A stretch of DNA of 64,000 nucleotides from Fulvivirga imtechensis AK7 (GTDB lineage Bacteria > Bacteroidota > Bacteroidia > Cytophagales > Cyclobacteriaceae), in contig NZ_AMZN01000066.1 in assembly GCF_000331535.1 (NCBI RefSeq), positions 37,290 through 101,289 on the forward strand, read 5' to 3'. The notes below the pieces were generated by a model. It was not told the origin of the DNA and searched no databases. It was given only the letters and a program-made list of their open reading frames with translations. Shown in pieces: positions 55,944 to 63,845 of this stretch (positions are counted from its first letter, which is position 1; every line of letters begins with the position of its first letter). The position numbers and the translations under genes were made by a program.

Positions 55944-55969
55944 TTCCCCAAATTTTAATCCGCAGCAAA

Positions 55970-56839
55970 TTGAAGGCTAGAAAGACACTTTCAAGTTGGT
56001 TGGTTAACCGCTATCTTCTGATTATAAGAAATGAGGAAAATTTTGCTGAAAAATCAACTTTTAGTTTTACCTACGCGAAAGTAATACTTTTAACGGTTAC
56101 CGTGTTCATCGTTTTAATGGCACTGAGCCTTTTGTTGGTAAAAACTTTACTTGCACAATGGTTTGATCCAAGGCATGCCCAGATAGAGGCCAATAAAAAC
56201 CTGTATGAGCTTACCTTAAAGGTAGATTCTCTGGCCCAGGAGGTGGAAGAAAAGGATCGTTTTATCAAGAACTTTCAACGTGTGTTGAGTGGAGACACCA
56301 TTGAGGTGTATCAGGAGTATGATATGACGGCCACTGCCAATAAGCGTATCAATACCGAGAATATAGATGTAACGAAACTTTCACCTATAGATTCCCAATT
56401 TAGGCAGGAATTTGAGCAGACGGATCTCTCGCTATTAAATTTTACACCCGGCACCCATCACGAATTGCAGGAAGTATTTTTTTTCTCACCAATTTCAGGG
56501 TTTGTTTCTGCGCCTTACAATGTAAAAGACGGGCATTTTGGGGTGGATATAGTTGCAAAGAAAAATGAGCCGGTGAAGAGCGTGGCAGATGGTACCGTCA
56601 TTATGTCGTCATGGACTCAGGATTCAGGTTATGTAATTGCTATTCAGCACAGAGGCAATTTGATATCAGTTTATAAGCACAATGCTGAACTATTAAAAAA
56701 AGTTGGTAGTTTTGTAAATGCTGGGGAAATTATAGCAATTATTGGCAACACCGGTGATTTGACCGATGGACCTCATTTGCACTTCGAGTTGTGGAATAAC
56801 GGAAACTCTGTTAACCCGGAAGAATTTGTAACTTTTTAA
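55970..56839 (+). CDS. Membrane-anchored M23 (LytM) metallopeptidase
   Basis: 289 residues: a basic cytoplasmic start, one membrane helix (about 36-60, VILLTVTVFIVLMALSLLLV), and a coiled-coil segment (about 70-100). The C-terminal M23 domain has the zinc motifs GHFGVDIVAKK (HxxxD) and GPHLHFELWNNG (HxH), both intact, so an active peptidoglycan endopeptidase is expected. Start TTG 55970. The bactofilin gene follows after 12 nt. Bactofilin/M23 pairs shape the cell wall in other bacteria. Confidence 0.92.
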   Translation: MKARKTLSSWLVNRYLLIIRNEENFAEKSTFSFTYAKVILLTVTVFIVLMALSLLLVKTLLAQWFDPRHAQIEANKNLYELTLKVDSLAQEVEEKDRFIKNFQRVLSGDTIEVYQEYDMTATANKRINTENIDVTKLSPIDSQFRQEFEQTDLSLLNFTPGTHHELQEVFFFSPISGFVSAPYNVKDGHFGVDIVAKKNEPVKSVADGTVIMSSWTQDSGYVIAIQHRGNLISVYKHNAELLKKVGSFVNAGEIIAIIGNTGDLTDGPHLHFELWNNGNSVNPEEFVTF

Positions 56840-56851
56840 ACAGTAAGGAAC

Positions 56852-57283
56852 ATGTTTACCTCAAAAGAAACTCACAAAGTGGCAGAACAGATCAGCAATT
56901 CAAGTAACATTATTGGTAAGGGCACTATTCTTGAAGGCAATATTGAGACCTATGGAAATATTCGTATAGAAGGAAAGGTGGTTGGTAATATAAAAACCAA
57001 GTCAAAGCTTGTGTTAGGACAATCTTCCCAGGTAGAGGGCAATATTCTGGCTCAAAATGCTGAAGTAGAGGGGGAGCTGAAGGGCAACATTGAAATTACT
57101 GATGTATTGATCTTAAAACCTACATCAACTGTTTATGGTGATATAGTTACCAATAAACTTATTGTTGAATCAGGAGCCACTTTCAATGGCGGATGCAAAA
57201 TGGGAGTGACCATGAAGGAGATCAATATAGGAGAGAATGGAACAGCAAAAATCCTCAAACAAGAAGGAGCCAAAGCGGTATAA
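56852..57283 (+). CDS. Bactofilin (polymer-forming cytoskeletal protein)
   Basis: 143 residues with the bactofilin beta-helix core: SSNIIGKGTILEGNIETYGNIRIEGKVVGNIKTKSKLVLGQ...VEGNILAQNAEVEGELKGNI, then ILKPTSTVYGDIVTNKLIVESGATFNG. Repeated G-N-I/V-G turns every 16-18 residues build the helix that polymerises into filaments at the membrane. The short charged N-terminus is typical. It lies 12 nt after the M23 peptidase gene, and its last 47 nt overlap the start of atpZ in another frame. Confidence 0.95.
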   Translation: MFTSKETHKVAEQISNSSNIIGKGTILEGNIETYGNIRIEGKVVGNIKTKSKLVLGQSSQVEGNILAQNAEVEGELKGNIEITDVLILKPTSTVYGDIVTNKLIVESGATFNGGCKMGVTMKEINIGENGTAKILKQEGAKAV

Positions 57284-57476
57284 CAGCTACATAAAGTATT
57301 CCGGGTTAGCGATTCAAATGGCCGTTTCTATTTATTTTGGACATTTACTAGGGCAATATCTGGATCAGAAGACGGGGAATGCTTCGGAACTATACTCGAA
57401 AATATTCACATTGGTTGCCGTATTTCTCTCCATTTTTATGGTCATACGAACAGTGATCAAATCCAACTCAGACTGA
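57237..57476 (+). CDS. atpZ: AtpZ/AtpI-family small membrane protein
   Basis: 79 residues: a basic Lys-rich N-terminus, then two membrane helices (YSGLAIQMAVSIYFGHLLGQYLD and LVAVFLSIFMVIRTVI). AtpZ with AtpI helps assemble the c-ring or carries Ca/Mg for the ATP synthase. It precedes atpB, as in many operons. The only start available is ATG 57237, 47 nt inside the bactofilin gene. The next gene begins 2 nt after its stop. Confidence 0.82.
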   Translation: MEQQKSSNKKEPKRYNSYIKYSGLAIQMAVSIYFGHLLGQYLDQKTGNASELYSKIFTLVAVFLSIFMVIRTVIKSNSD

Positions 57477-57478
57477 AA

Positions 57479-57871
57479 ATGATTAAAAGGTTTTTCTCCT
57501 TTACAATTCTTGTGCTAATCCTTTCCACGTCACTATATGCTAGCCAGCATTATCTGCTAAATTCTTTGGATCAAACACTGGCATTCTCTTTGGTGGCCAT
57601 GTACCTCTTTCATTTCATTTCATATGTGATCATTTGTCTTTCTGTGGAATACCTTAATGCCAAACTGCCTTCTCAGGTAGGATATGCTTATCTGGCTTCC
57701 GTATTTATTAAAATAGGTGTTTTTGTCCTTGTATTTAAATCTACTATTGTAGGCGCAGAGGACCTGACCCTGGTAGAAAGGCTATATATTATCATTCCGA
57801 TGTTTCTTTTCCTGGTTCTTGAGGCGATCTATTGCGGACGTTTAATGAATGCACAACAGCACACCAAATAA
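57479..57871 (+). CDS. Four-helix membrane protein, probable AtpI analogue
   Basis: 130 residues with four hydrophobic segments (about 5-22, 35-58, 68-90 and 98-118) and few charged residues. It lies between atpZ and atpB with a 2-nt gap, exactly where AtpI (ATP synthase subunit I) is encoded in other operons. Sequence alone does not prove it; position and topology do most of the work. Confidence 0.65.
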   Translation: MIKRFFSFTILVLILSTSLYASQHYLLNSLDQTLAFSLVAMYLFHFISYVIICLSVEYLNAKLPSQVGYAYLASVFIKIGVFVLVFKSTIVGAEDLTLVERLYIIIPMFLFLVLEAIYCGRLMNAQQHTK

Positions 57872-57930
57872 TATTGAGAAATTTGCTGGAAACATTCTGA
57901 AAAAAAAGATTGATCTTATTGAGAAATGCT

Positions 57931-57938
57931 TAATTTTG
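57931..57938 (+). promoter_or_regulatory. -7 element TAATTTTG before atpB
   Basis: Perfect TAnnTTTG match 32 nt before the atpB start, suggesting that atpBEFHAG has its own promoter besides read-through from bactofilin/atpZ. Confidence 0.4.
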
Positions 57939-57969
57939 CACCCAAATTTATCACGGATTCGTTTTAAGC

Positions 57970-59064
57970 ATGGTGATGTCAAACAAAATTACAAGCTTTT
58001 TATCAATACTTGCACTTTTGATTTTCTCAAATGTAGCTTTTGCTTCAAGCACTGGCGAAAATGAGCAGATAGATGGAGGTGCCGTAGATACCCAGGAGGA
58101 AATTAACGCCTACATCAGGCACCACTTACAAGACGCTCACGATTTTACACTGTTTACACTTGGAGAATCGGGTAAGCACATTGGCTTCCCCCTGCCGGTT
58201 ATACTTTGGGATGATGGGCTTCATGTTTTCATGTCATCAAAGTTTCATCATGGAGCTGCCGTTGCTGAATCTAACGGAAATTATTACAAATTATATCACG
58301 GTAAAATATACAAAACCAATGCCGAAGGAGAGATCAGCTATGATGAGGATCGTCACCCGACCAATGCAAGGCCGTTGGATCTGTCTATCACTAAAAACGT
58401 GGTAGGGATGTTATTTGCAGGAGCGCTCCTTTTATTTGGGTTTGCTTCACTGGCGAAAAACTATAAAAACAAACCGATACCTAAGGGTTTTGGAAGAGTG
58501 CTTGAACCATTGGTGATATATGTTAGAGATGAGATCGCCAGACCAAATATTGGGCCTAAGGCAGACCGCTATATGCCATACCTGCTAACTGCATTTTTCT
58601 ATATATGGTTATTAAACCTGCTGGGGCTTACCCCACTTGGTTTTAACGTAACTGGAAATATAGCTGTAACTGTTTGCCTGGCTTTATTTACATTTTTTAT
58701 TGTGCAGTTTAGTGGCAATAAGGACTATTGGAAGCATATCTTCTGGATGCCGGGGGTGCCTGTTCCTATGAAGATACTCCTGATGCCAATAGAACTGTTG
58801 GGAGTATTTACCAAGCCTTTTGCATTGCTTATCCGTTTGTTTGCAAATATTACCGCGGGTCACTTTGTGGTGATGAGCCTTATTGCGCTGACTATCACGA
58901 TGAAGGCGGTTTTCGGACCAATTGCTGCAACGGGAATGTCATTTGCCCTGGCCTTGTTTATAACGGTTATAGAAATATTAGTTGCATTCCTTCAGGCATA
59001 TATCTTTACAATGTTGTCGGCATTGTTTATAGGTATGGCCGTTGAGGAGCACGATCATCATTAA
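57970..59064 (+). CDS. atpB: ATP synthase subunit a
   Basis: 364 residues, longer than the E. coli protein because of a signal-like N-terminus (to about NVAFASS) and a periplasmic extension of about 120 residues that is common in Bacteroidota. The membrane core has MPYLLTAFFYIWLLNLLGL and the essential Arg in LLIRLFANITAGHF, then IEILVAFLQAYIFTMLSALFIG. It forms the proton half-channels facing the c-ring. Start ATG 57970; the in-frame ATG 57976 is equally possible. Confidence 0.96.
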   Translation: MVMSNKITSFLSILALLIFSNVAFASSTGENEQIDGGAVDTQEEINAYIRHHLQDAHDFTLFTLGESGKHIGFPLPVILWDDGLHVFMSSKFHHGAAVAESNGNYYKLYHGKIYKTNAEGEISYDEDRHPTNARPLDLSITKNVVGMLFAGALLLFGFASLAKNYKNKPIPKGFGRVLEPLVIYVRDEIARPNIGPKADRYMPYLLTAFFYIWLLNLLGLTPLGFNVTGNIAVTVCLALFTFFIVQFSGNKDYWKHIFWMPGVPVPMKILLMPIELLGVFTKPFALLIRLFANITAGHFVVMSLIALTITMKAVFGPIAATGMSFALALFITVIEILVAFLQAYIFTMLSALFIGMAVEEHDHH

Positions 59065-59082
59065 AAGAGAATTTTTGTTTAA

Positions 59083-59289
<207 letters not shown>

Positions 59290-59303
59290 TGCAGAAGCAT
59301 GGA

Positions 59304-59339
59304 AAACACATCTTGTTGCGGTAGGCGCAAGATGTGTTT
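59304..59339 (+). other. Intercistronic hairpin between atpE and atpF
   Basis: AAACACATCTTG (59304-59315) pairs perfectly with CAAGATGTGTTT (59328-59339). There is no T-run (TTTC follows), so it may stabilise the 3' end of an abundant atpE message or cause partial termination rather than stop transcription. Confidence 0.7.
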
Positions 59340-59376
59340 CTTTAAATGAATAAACAAAAACACTAAATAATATATA

Positions 59377-59877
59377 ATGGATCAGTTGTTAAACGACTTT
59401 TCGCCCGGCTTGTTCATCATGCAGGCGCTTATTTTCCTGGTTCTCCTACTGCTTTTGACAAAGTTTGCCTGGAAACCGATCGTTCAATCCCTAAGGATCA
59501 GAGAAGAATCCATTCAGGATGCGCTTGATGCAGCGGAGCGTGCGAAGCAGGAAATGGCTCAGTTGAAAGCTGATAATGAAAAGCTATTAGATGAGGCCAG
59601 ACAGCAGAGAGATACTATATTGAAAGACGCGAGAGAAGTGGCCGCTGCATTGAAGGAAGAAGCAAAGGCAGATGCCGGAAAACAGGCTGAAAGAATGATA
59701 GCAGACGCCAAAGCAGCTATCGATAACGAAAAGCGTGCTGCATTAGCAGAGGTTAAAACACAGGTAGCGGCACTCTCTTTGGAGATCACCGAAAAGCTGC
59801 TTAGAAAAAAGCTTTCTGATGAAAGTGCTCAGAAGGAGCTAATTGAAGATTTTGTACAAGAAGTTAAGCTTAACTAA
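59377..59877 (+). CDS. atpF: ATP synthase subunit b
   Basis: 166 residues: an N-terminal membrane helix (PGLFIMQALIFLVLLLLLTKFAW), then a long charged helix (SIQDALDAAERAKQEMAQLKADNEKLLDEARQQRD...) forming the peripheral stalk, with an Ala-rich dimerisation zone and a C-terminal delta-binding end. It lies 3 nt before atpH. Confidence 0.95.
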   Translation: MDQLLNDFSPGLFIMQALIFLVLLLLLTKFAWKPIVQSLRIREESIQDALDAAERAKQEMAQLKADNEKLLDEARQQRDTILKDAREVAAALKEEAKADAGKQAERMIADAKAAIDNEKRAALAEVKTQVAALSLEITEKLLRKKLSDESAQKELIEDFVQEVKLN

Positions 59878-59880
59878 CAC

Positions 59881-60441
59881 ATGTCAGAATACAGAGTAGC
59901 ATCCAGGTATGCCAGATCCCTGTTGGCACTAGCTGAAGAAAAGGGGGTTATTGAAGAAGTACACAATGATATGCTGTCTTTTCTGCAGGTGTGTGAAGAA
60001 AATCGTGCTTTTGTATTAATGCTAAAAAACCCTGTAATTAAACATGATAAGAAAGGGGTTATTTTGGAACAGATATTCAAAGGCAGGGCTAGTGATCTGA
60101 CGCTGACATTTTTTGAGATCATTACCAGAAAGAATCGTGAGGCTGCCCTTCCGGCAATTGCCAAAGAGTTTCATAATCAATATAATGCCTACAAGGGTAT
60201 AGAGTTAGCTACTGTAACTACCGCGGTGCCTTTGGATAAAGGTTTAAGATTGAAGCTCGAAGAGCTTGTAAAGAAGATGTCTTCAAAAGAGAAGGTGGAG
60301 CTTATAGAAATAGTTGATAAGGATGTTATTGGAGGGTACGTACTTAAAGTTGGCGACCGCCAAATTGACGACACCCTGAGAAGTAAGCTCAAGGAATTAG
60401 AACTGCAGTTCAGTCAGAATCCATATATAAAAGAATTTTAA
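59881..60441 (+). CDS. atpH: ATP synthase subunit delta
   Basis: 186 residues of the OSCP/delta family: the N-terminal helical bundle VASRYARSLLALAEEKGVIEEV, FFEIITRKNREAALPAIAKEF in the middle, and a C-terminal DVIGGYVLKVGDRQIDDTLRSKLKEL. It links the peripheral stalk to the F1 crown. It begins 3 nt after atpF and ends 18 nt before atpA. Confidence 0.95.
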   Translation: MSEYRVASRYARSLLALAEEKGVIEEVHNDMLSFLQVCEENRAFVLMLKNPVIKHDKKGVILEQIFKGRASDLTLTFFEIITRKNREAALPAIAKEFHNQYNAYKGIELATVTTAVPLDKGLRLKLEELVKKMSSKEKVELIEIVDKDVIGGYVLKVGDRQIDDTLRSKLKELELQFSQNPYIKEF

Positions 60442-60459
60442 TTTTAAGAAAGAAATACA

Positions 60460-62040
60460 ATGGCAGACGTAAGACCAGACGAAGTTTCAGCGATATTAAG
60501 AGAGCAACTCTCAGGTGCCCGAACTGAAGCCGAACTTGAAGAAGTAGGTACGGTATTAGTAGTGGGTGATGGTGTTGCACGCATCTATGGCTTATCAAAA
60601 GCACAGTCAGGAGAACTCCTGGAATTTGAAAACGGCCTGAGGGCATTGGTACTCAACCTGGAAGAGGACAACGTGGGAGCCGTACTTTTGGGTGACTACA
60701 AGGATATTAAAGAAGGAGATACTGTTAAGAGAACGGGAAGAATTGCCTCTATCAAAGCCGGTGACGGTATGGTTGGCCGTGTTGTGGATACTTTGGGTAA
60801 TCCTATTGACGGTAAAGGTCCTATAGAAGGAGAAACCTATGAGATGCCGCTTGAAAGAAAAGCGCCAGGGGTTATTTACCGACAGCCGGTAAGTGAGCCT
60901 CTGCAAACTGGTATTAAGGCGATTGACTCAATGATCCCTATCGGAAGAGGACAGAGAGAGTTGATCATCGGTGACCGTCAGACTGGTAAGACTGCAGTTG
61001 CTATTGATACAATTATTAATCAGAAGGAGTTTTACGAAAGAGGTGAGCCTGTTTACTGTATTTATGTGGCCGTTGGCCAGAAGGCGTCAACAGTTGCCGG
61101 TGTGGTAGCAGCTTTGGAAAAAGCCGGTGCAATGGACTACAGTGTGGTAGTATCCGCTTCTGCTGCTGACCCTGCTCCTATGCAATTCTTTGCTCCGTTT
61201 ACCGGTGCTGCCATAGGCGAATTCTTCAGAGATACTGGCCGACCTGCACTGGTTATTTATGATGATTTGTCAAAGCAAGCAGTTGCCTATCGTGAAGTGT
61301 CGTTGCTGTTAAGAAGACCTCCAGGCCGTGAGGCATATCCCGGTGACGTTTTCTATCTACACTCAAGACTTTTGGAAAGAGCAGCAAAGATCAGCCAGAA
61401 CGACCAGATTGCTCAGGCGATGAATGACCTTCCTGAATCTATCAGAGGTATGGTGAAAGGTGGCGGATCATTAACAGCTTTGCCCATTATCGAAACACAG
61501 GCTGGTGACGTTTCTGCTTATATCCCAACTAACGTGATCTCTATTACAGATGGTCAGATATTCCTTGAAACAAACCTGTTTAACTCTGGTATCAGACCAG
61601 CGATTAACGTGGGTATATCAGTGTCACGAGTGGGAGGTTCCGCTCAGATCAAATCTATGAAGAAAGTGGCAGGTACATTGAAGCTTGATCAGGCGCAATT
61701 CCGTGAACTTGAGGCATTTGCTAAATTCGGATCTGACCTTGATGCCGCTACAAAGCTTACTATTGAAAGAGGAAGACGTAACCTCGAAATACTAAAGCAG
61801 GCGCAGTATTCTCCTGTGTCGGTAGAGGAACAGGTTGCGATTATCTACGTTTCTACGAAAGGATTTATAGATGATGTTCCTGTTGGGAAGGTGAAAGAAT
61901 TTGAGCGTAACTTCTTGGATATGTTGAGGAATAAGCATAGAGATGTGCTTGATGCTTTAAAAGCCGGAAAGCTGGAGGATAACGTTACGGATACTTTAGC
62001 GAAGGTTGCTAAGGATCTTGCTAAAGAATACGCTCACTAA
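60460..62040 (+). CDS. atpA: ATP synthase subunit alpha
   Basis: 526 residues. The P-loop is [13 protein letters not shown]; family markers are [57 protein letters not shown] and the C-terminal [18 protein letters not shown]. It is the non-catalytic nucleotide-binding subunit of the F1 head. It has normal length and strong conservation. The beta and epsilon genes are not in this operon, as is usual in Bacteroidota. Confidence 0.98.
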   Translation: MADVRPDEVSAILREQLSGARTEAELEEVGTVLVVGDGVARIYGLSKAQSGELLEFENGLRALVLNLEEDNVGAVLLGDYKDIKEGDTVKRTGRIASIKAGDGMVGRVVDTLGNPIDGKGPIEGETYEMPLERKAPGVIYRQPVSEPLQTGIKAIDSMIPIGRGQRELIIGDRQTGKTAVAIDTIINQKEFYERGEPVYCIYVAVGQKASTVAGVVAALEKAGAMDYSVVVSASAADPAPMQFFAPFTGAAIGEFFRDTGRPALVIYDDLSKQAVAYREVSLLLRRPPGREAYPGDVFYLHSRLLERAAKISQNDQIAQAMNDLPESIRGMVKGGGSLTALPIIETQAGDVSAYIPTNVISITDGQIFLETNLFNSGIRPAINVGISVSRVGGSAQIKSMKKVAGTLKLDQAQFRELEAFAKFGSDLDAATKLTIERGRRNLEILKQAQYSPVSVEEQVAIIYVSTKGFIDDVPVGKVKEFERNFLDMLRNKHRDVLDALKAGKLEDNVTDTLAKVAKDLAKEYAH

Positions 62041-62053
62041 AAATAATTTTTCA

Positions 62054-62079
62054 CATCGCTGAGTTTATACTCAGCGATG
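62054..62079 (+). other. Intercistronic hairpin between atpA and atpG
   Basis: CATCGCTGAGT (62054-62064), loop TTAT, ACTCAGCGATG (62069-62079): an 11-bp perfect stem without a T-run. It lies 14 nt after the atpA stop and 20 nt before the atpG start, so it is likely a processing or stability element. Confidence 0.7.
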
Positions 62080-62098
62080 ATAAAACTTGATTCGACAA

Positions 62099-62977
62099 AT
62101 GGCGAATTTAAAAGAGGTAAAAGGAAGAATTCAATCTGTAGTATCTACTCAGCAGATCACAAAGGCCATGAAAATGGTTGCGGCAGCGAAGTTGAGAAGG
62201 GCTCAGGACAGTATTACCCAGATGAGGCCTTATGCTCAGAAGCTTAATAGTATGCTTCAAAACCTGTCTTCACAGGGAGGAGACGATGAGCAAGGTAAAT
62301 TCTCTGAGGTAAGACAGGTGGAGAAGGTGTTGCTGATAGCTGTCACCTCTGATAAAGGGTTATGCGGAGCTTTTAATAGCAACGTTTTTAAAGCTGTAAA
62401 CAGAACTATCAAAGAGAAGTACCAGCGTCAATTCAGCAATGACAATGTCACTATTCTCACAATAGGCAAAAAGGCTCGCGACTACTTCACCAAGCGGAAT
62501 TACAAAGTGGTTACCGATTATTGGGATATGTTTTCCCCTGTTTCGTTTGAAAAAAGTACAGAGGCAGCAGAATATGCCATGAATTCTTTCGTGGACGGCA
62601 AATATGATAAGGTAGAGATTATCTACAATGAGTTTAAGAATGTTGCCACTCAGATCATGAGGGTTGAGCAGTTCTTACCTGTTGTTCCCTCAGAAGAAAT
62701 AGGCAGCAGCCTGTTTCAGGTAGACTATATTTTCCAGCCTTCCAGGGAAGAGATCGTACGTGACCTTATTCCTAAATCGCTGAAGATACAGGTGTTCAAA
62801 GCGATACTTGATTCTAACGCTGCCGAGCATGGTGCACGTATGACAGCCATGGATCAGGCAACGGATAATGCCGGGGAGTTATTGAAAGAACTCAGATTGA
62901 CTTATAATAGAACACGCCAGGCTGCTATTACAAAGGAAATCCTTGAAATTGTAGCAGGAGCTGAAGCGCTTGGGTAG
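62099..62977 (+). CDS. atpG: ATP synthase subunit gamma
   Basis: 292 residues: ANLKEVKGRIQSVVSTQQITKAMKMVAAAKLRRAQ at the start (the long N-terminal helix of the rotor), SDKGLCGAFNSN in the middle, and EHGARMTAMDQATDNAGELLKELRLTYNRTRQAAITKEILEIVAGAEAL at the end. It is the central rotating shaft of F1. ATG 62099 was chosen over an in-frame TTG at 62087. Last gene of the operon, followed by a terminator. Confidence 0.97.
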   Translation: MANLKEVKGRIQSVVSTQQITKAMKMVAAAKLRRAQDSITQMRPYAQKLNSMLQNLSSQGGDDEQGKFSEVRQVEKVLLIAVTSDKGLCGAFNSNVFKAVNRTIKEKYQRQFSNDNVTILTIGKKARDYFTKRNYKVVTDYWDMFSPVSFEKSTEAAEYAMNSFVDGKYDKVEIIYNEFKNVATQIMRVEQFLPVVPSEEIGSSLFQVDYIFQPSREEIVRDLIPKSLKIQVFKAILDSNAAEHGARMTAMDQATDNAGELLKELRLTYNRTRQAAITKEILEIVAGAEALG

Positions 62978-62998
62978 TATTGACTCATTATGTTTAAT

Positions 62999-63028
62999 AA
63001 AAAAGCGAATCGGAAGGTTCGCTTTTTT
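62999..63028 (+). terminator. Terminator of the atp operon
   Basis: AAAAAAGCGAA (62999-63009) pairs with TTCGCTTTTTT (63018-63028): a U-rich 3' arm right after atpG. The group II intron-like sequence begins immediately behind it. Confidence 0.9.
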
Positions 63029-63081
63029 ATTATGCGCCTGGCATGAGCGATAGTTATAGGGTGCAAGTCCCGAAATGCTAC

Positions 63082-63393
63082 CCATAGTCGTTAACTTAAA
63101 AGAAAATATAGCCCCAGAAGGGCCAAATCTTTGTAGCCCGGGGTGAAGCCCCGGGTTTAAAAAGGAAGTAGAATGTGCCATAGGAAGGCTTAGCCATGAA
63201 ACACAGGCTTCCTTGGCACACGCTGTTAGCAGTAGGATCGAAGCTTTTCTCAAGCAACCATAGATGCGCCAAGATAGCCTTCACCCCTTCCAAAGCCTGA
63301 ATATGGCGCATTAAAAATTTAATCCTTCCCGGGATTTCACCCTGGACTACCAATATTGCATCCCAACCGGGATGCTTAAGTTAACGGCTATGG
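63082..63393. repeat. Long inverted repeat made of two REP-like copies
   Basis: CCATAGTCGTTAACTTAA (63082-63099) pairs with 63376-63393 with one G-U. Inside it, the arm 63109-63182 (GCCCC...AAATCTTTGTAGCCCGGGGTGAAGCCCCGGG) matches the complement of 63298-63375 (GGTAGTCCAGGGTGAAATCCCGGG). These are two related palindromic units in opposite orientation, forming one large hairpin with a loop of about 115 nt. Confidence 0.75.
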
Positions 63394-63411
63394 AAATGCT
63401 ACCGGCTAGAT

Positions 63412-63649
63412 TAATGTAACGTGAGTTCGATATAGTAGAACCGATTAAAATGTATTCGTATCTAAAAACAGACCTAAAAACCTCTTTTTAAGGTCATTCT
63501 GCCTGTACCCGAATGTGCTGCGAACTTGCCTCGGGGAGGCACGAAGAATCTTGCTGAGTTTAAGGGTACTATTCACAACTTAGGAAGATCCTTTCTTACA
63601 TCAGGATGACTGCCCTTTATTAAGCATTTTATATCGAACTCAGGTTAAT
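63412..63649. repeat. MITE-like element with nested inverted repeats
   Basis: The outer ends are TAACGTGAGTTCGATATA (63417-63434) and its imperfect complement TATATCGAACTCAGGTTA (63630-63647). The inner pair is GTCATTCTG (63493-63501) and CAGGATGAC (63602-63610). No coding capacity in about 235 bp. A third copy of the end sequence is at 63915-63932. Confidence 0.6.
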
Positions 63650-63845
63650 GTAAGAGGCTCCATAAGGAGGCTCCGAATCAGAAGATAGGACGGGATCCGA
63701 AAACAGATTAGAGTTACATAATTTGCTTGGATGGCTAAAACAACACCCACATACTAAGGTGTAAAGGCAAGGAACCGCCTGTATCTACGGCGAGTGGTGT
63801 GAGAGGACAGATAGGGAAATAACTTCCGATTCCCACTCTCACACA

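Larger units (their letters stand above)
63032..63845 (+). mobile_element. Degenerate ORF-less group II intron
   Basis: The left end reads ATGCGCCTGGCATGAGCG...TAGGGTGCAAGTCCCGAA, the conserved domain I start of bacterial group II introns (consensus GUGCG, here ATGCG). The right part has TTGCTTGGATGGCTAAAACA, GTGTAAAGGCAAGGAACCGCC (about 63758-63778) and GAGTGGTGTGAGAGG, the domain V/VI region, with GTGTGAGAG pairing to CTCTCACAC (63836-63844). There is no reverse-transcriptase/maturase frame. The central part is instead occupied by inverted palindromic repeats. It lies directly after the atp terminator, the preferred site of group IIC introns. The changed first base and short domain V suggest a relic. 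The exact 3' end is uncertain. Confidence 0.7.

Noticed and set aside
57849..58064. 71-codon frame between the AtpI-like gene and atpB
   Set aside because: It overlaps both neighbours out of frame, has no family features, and atpB already has a promoter element and start in this interval.
62879..63353. Two minus-strand frames (124 and 85 codons) behind atpG
   Set aside because: They run through the terminator, the intron-like sequence and palindromic repeats. They look like frames created by repeat DNA, not genes.
63109..63375. Possible CRISPR or tandem direct repeat at the right end
   Set aside because: The similar units are inverted, diverged and only two in number; no spacer pattern and no cas genes.
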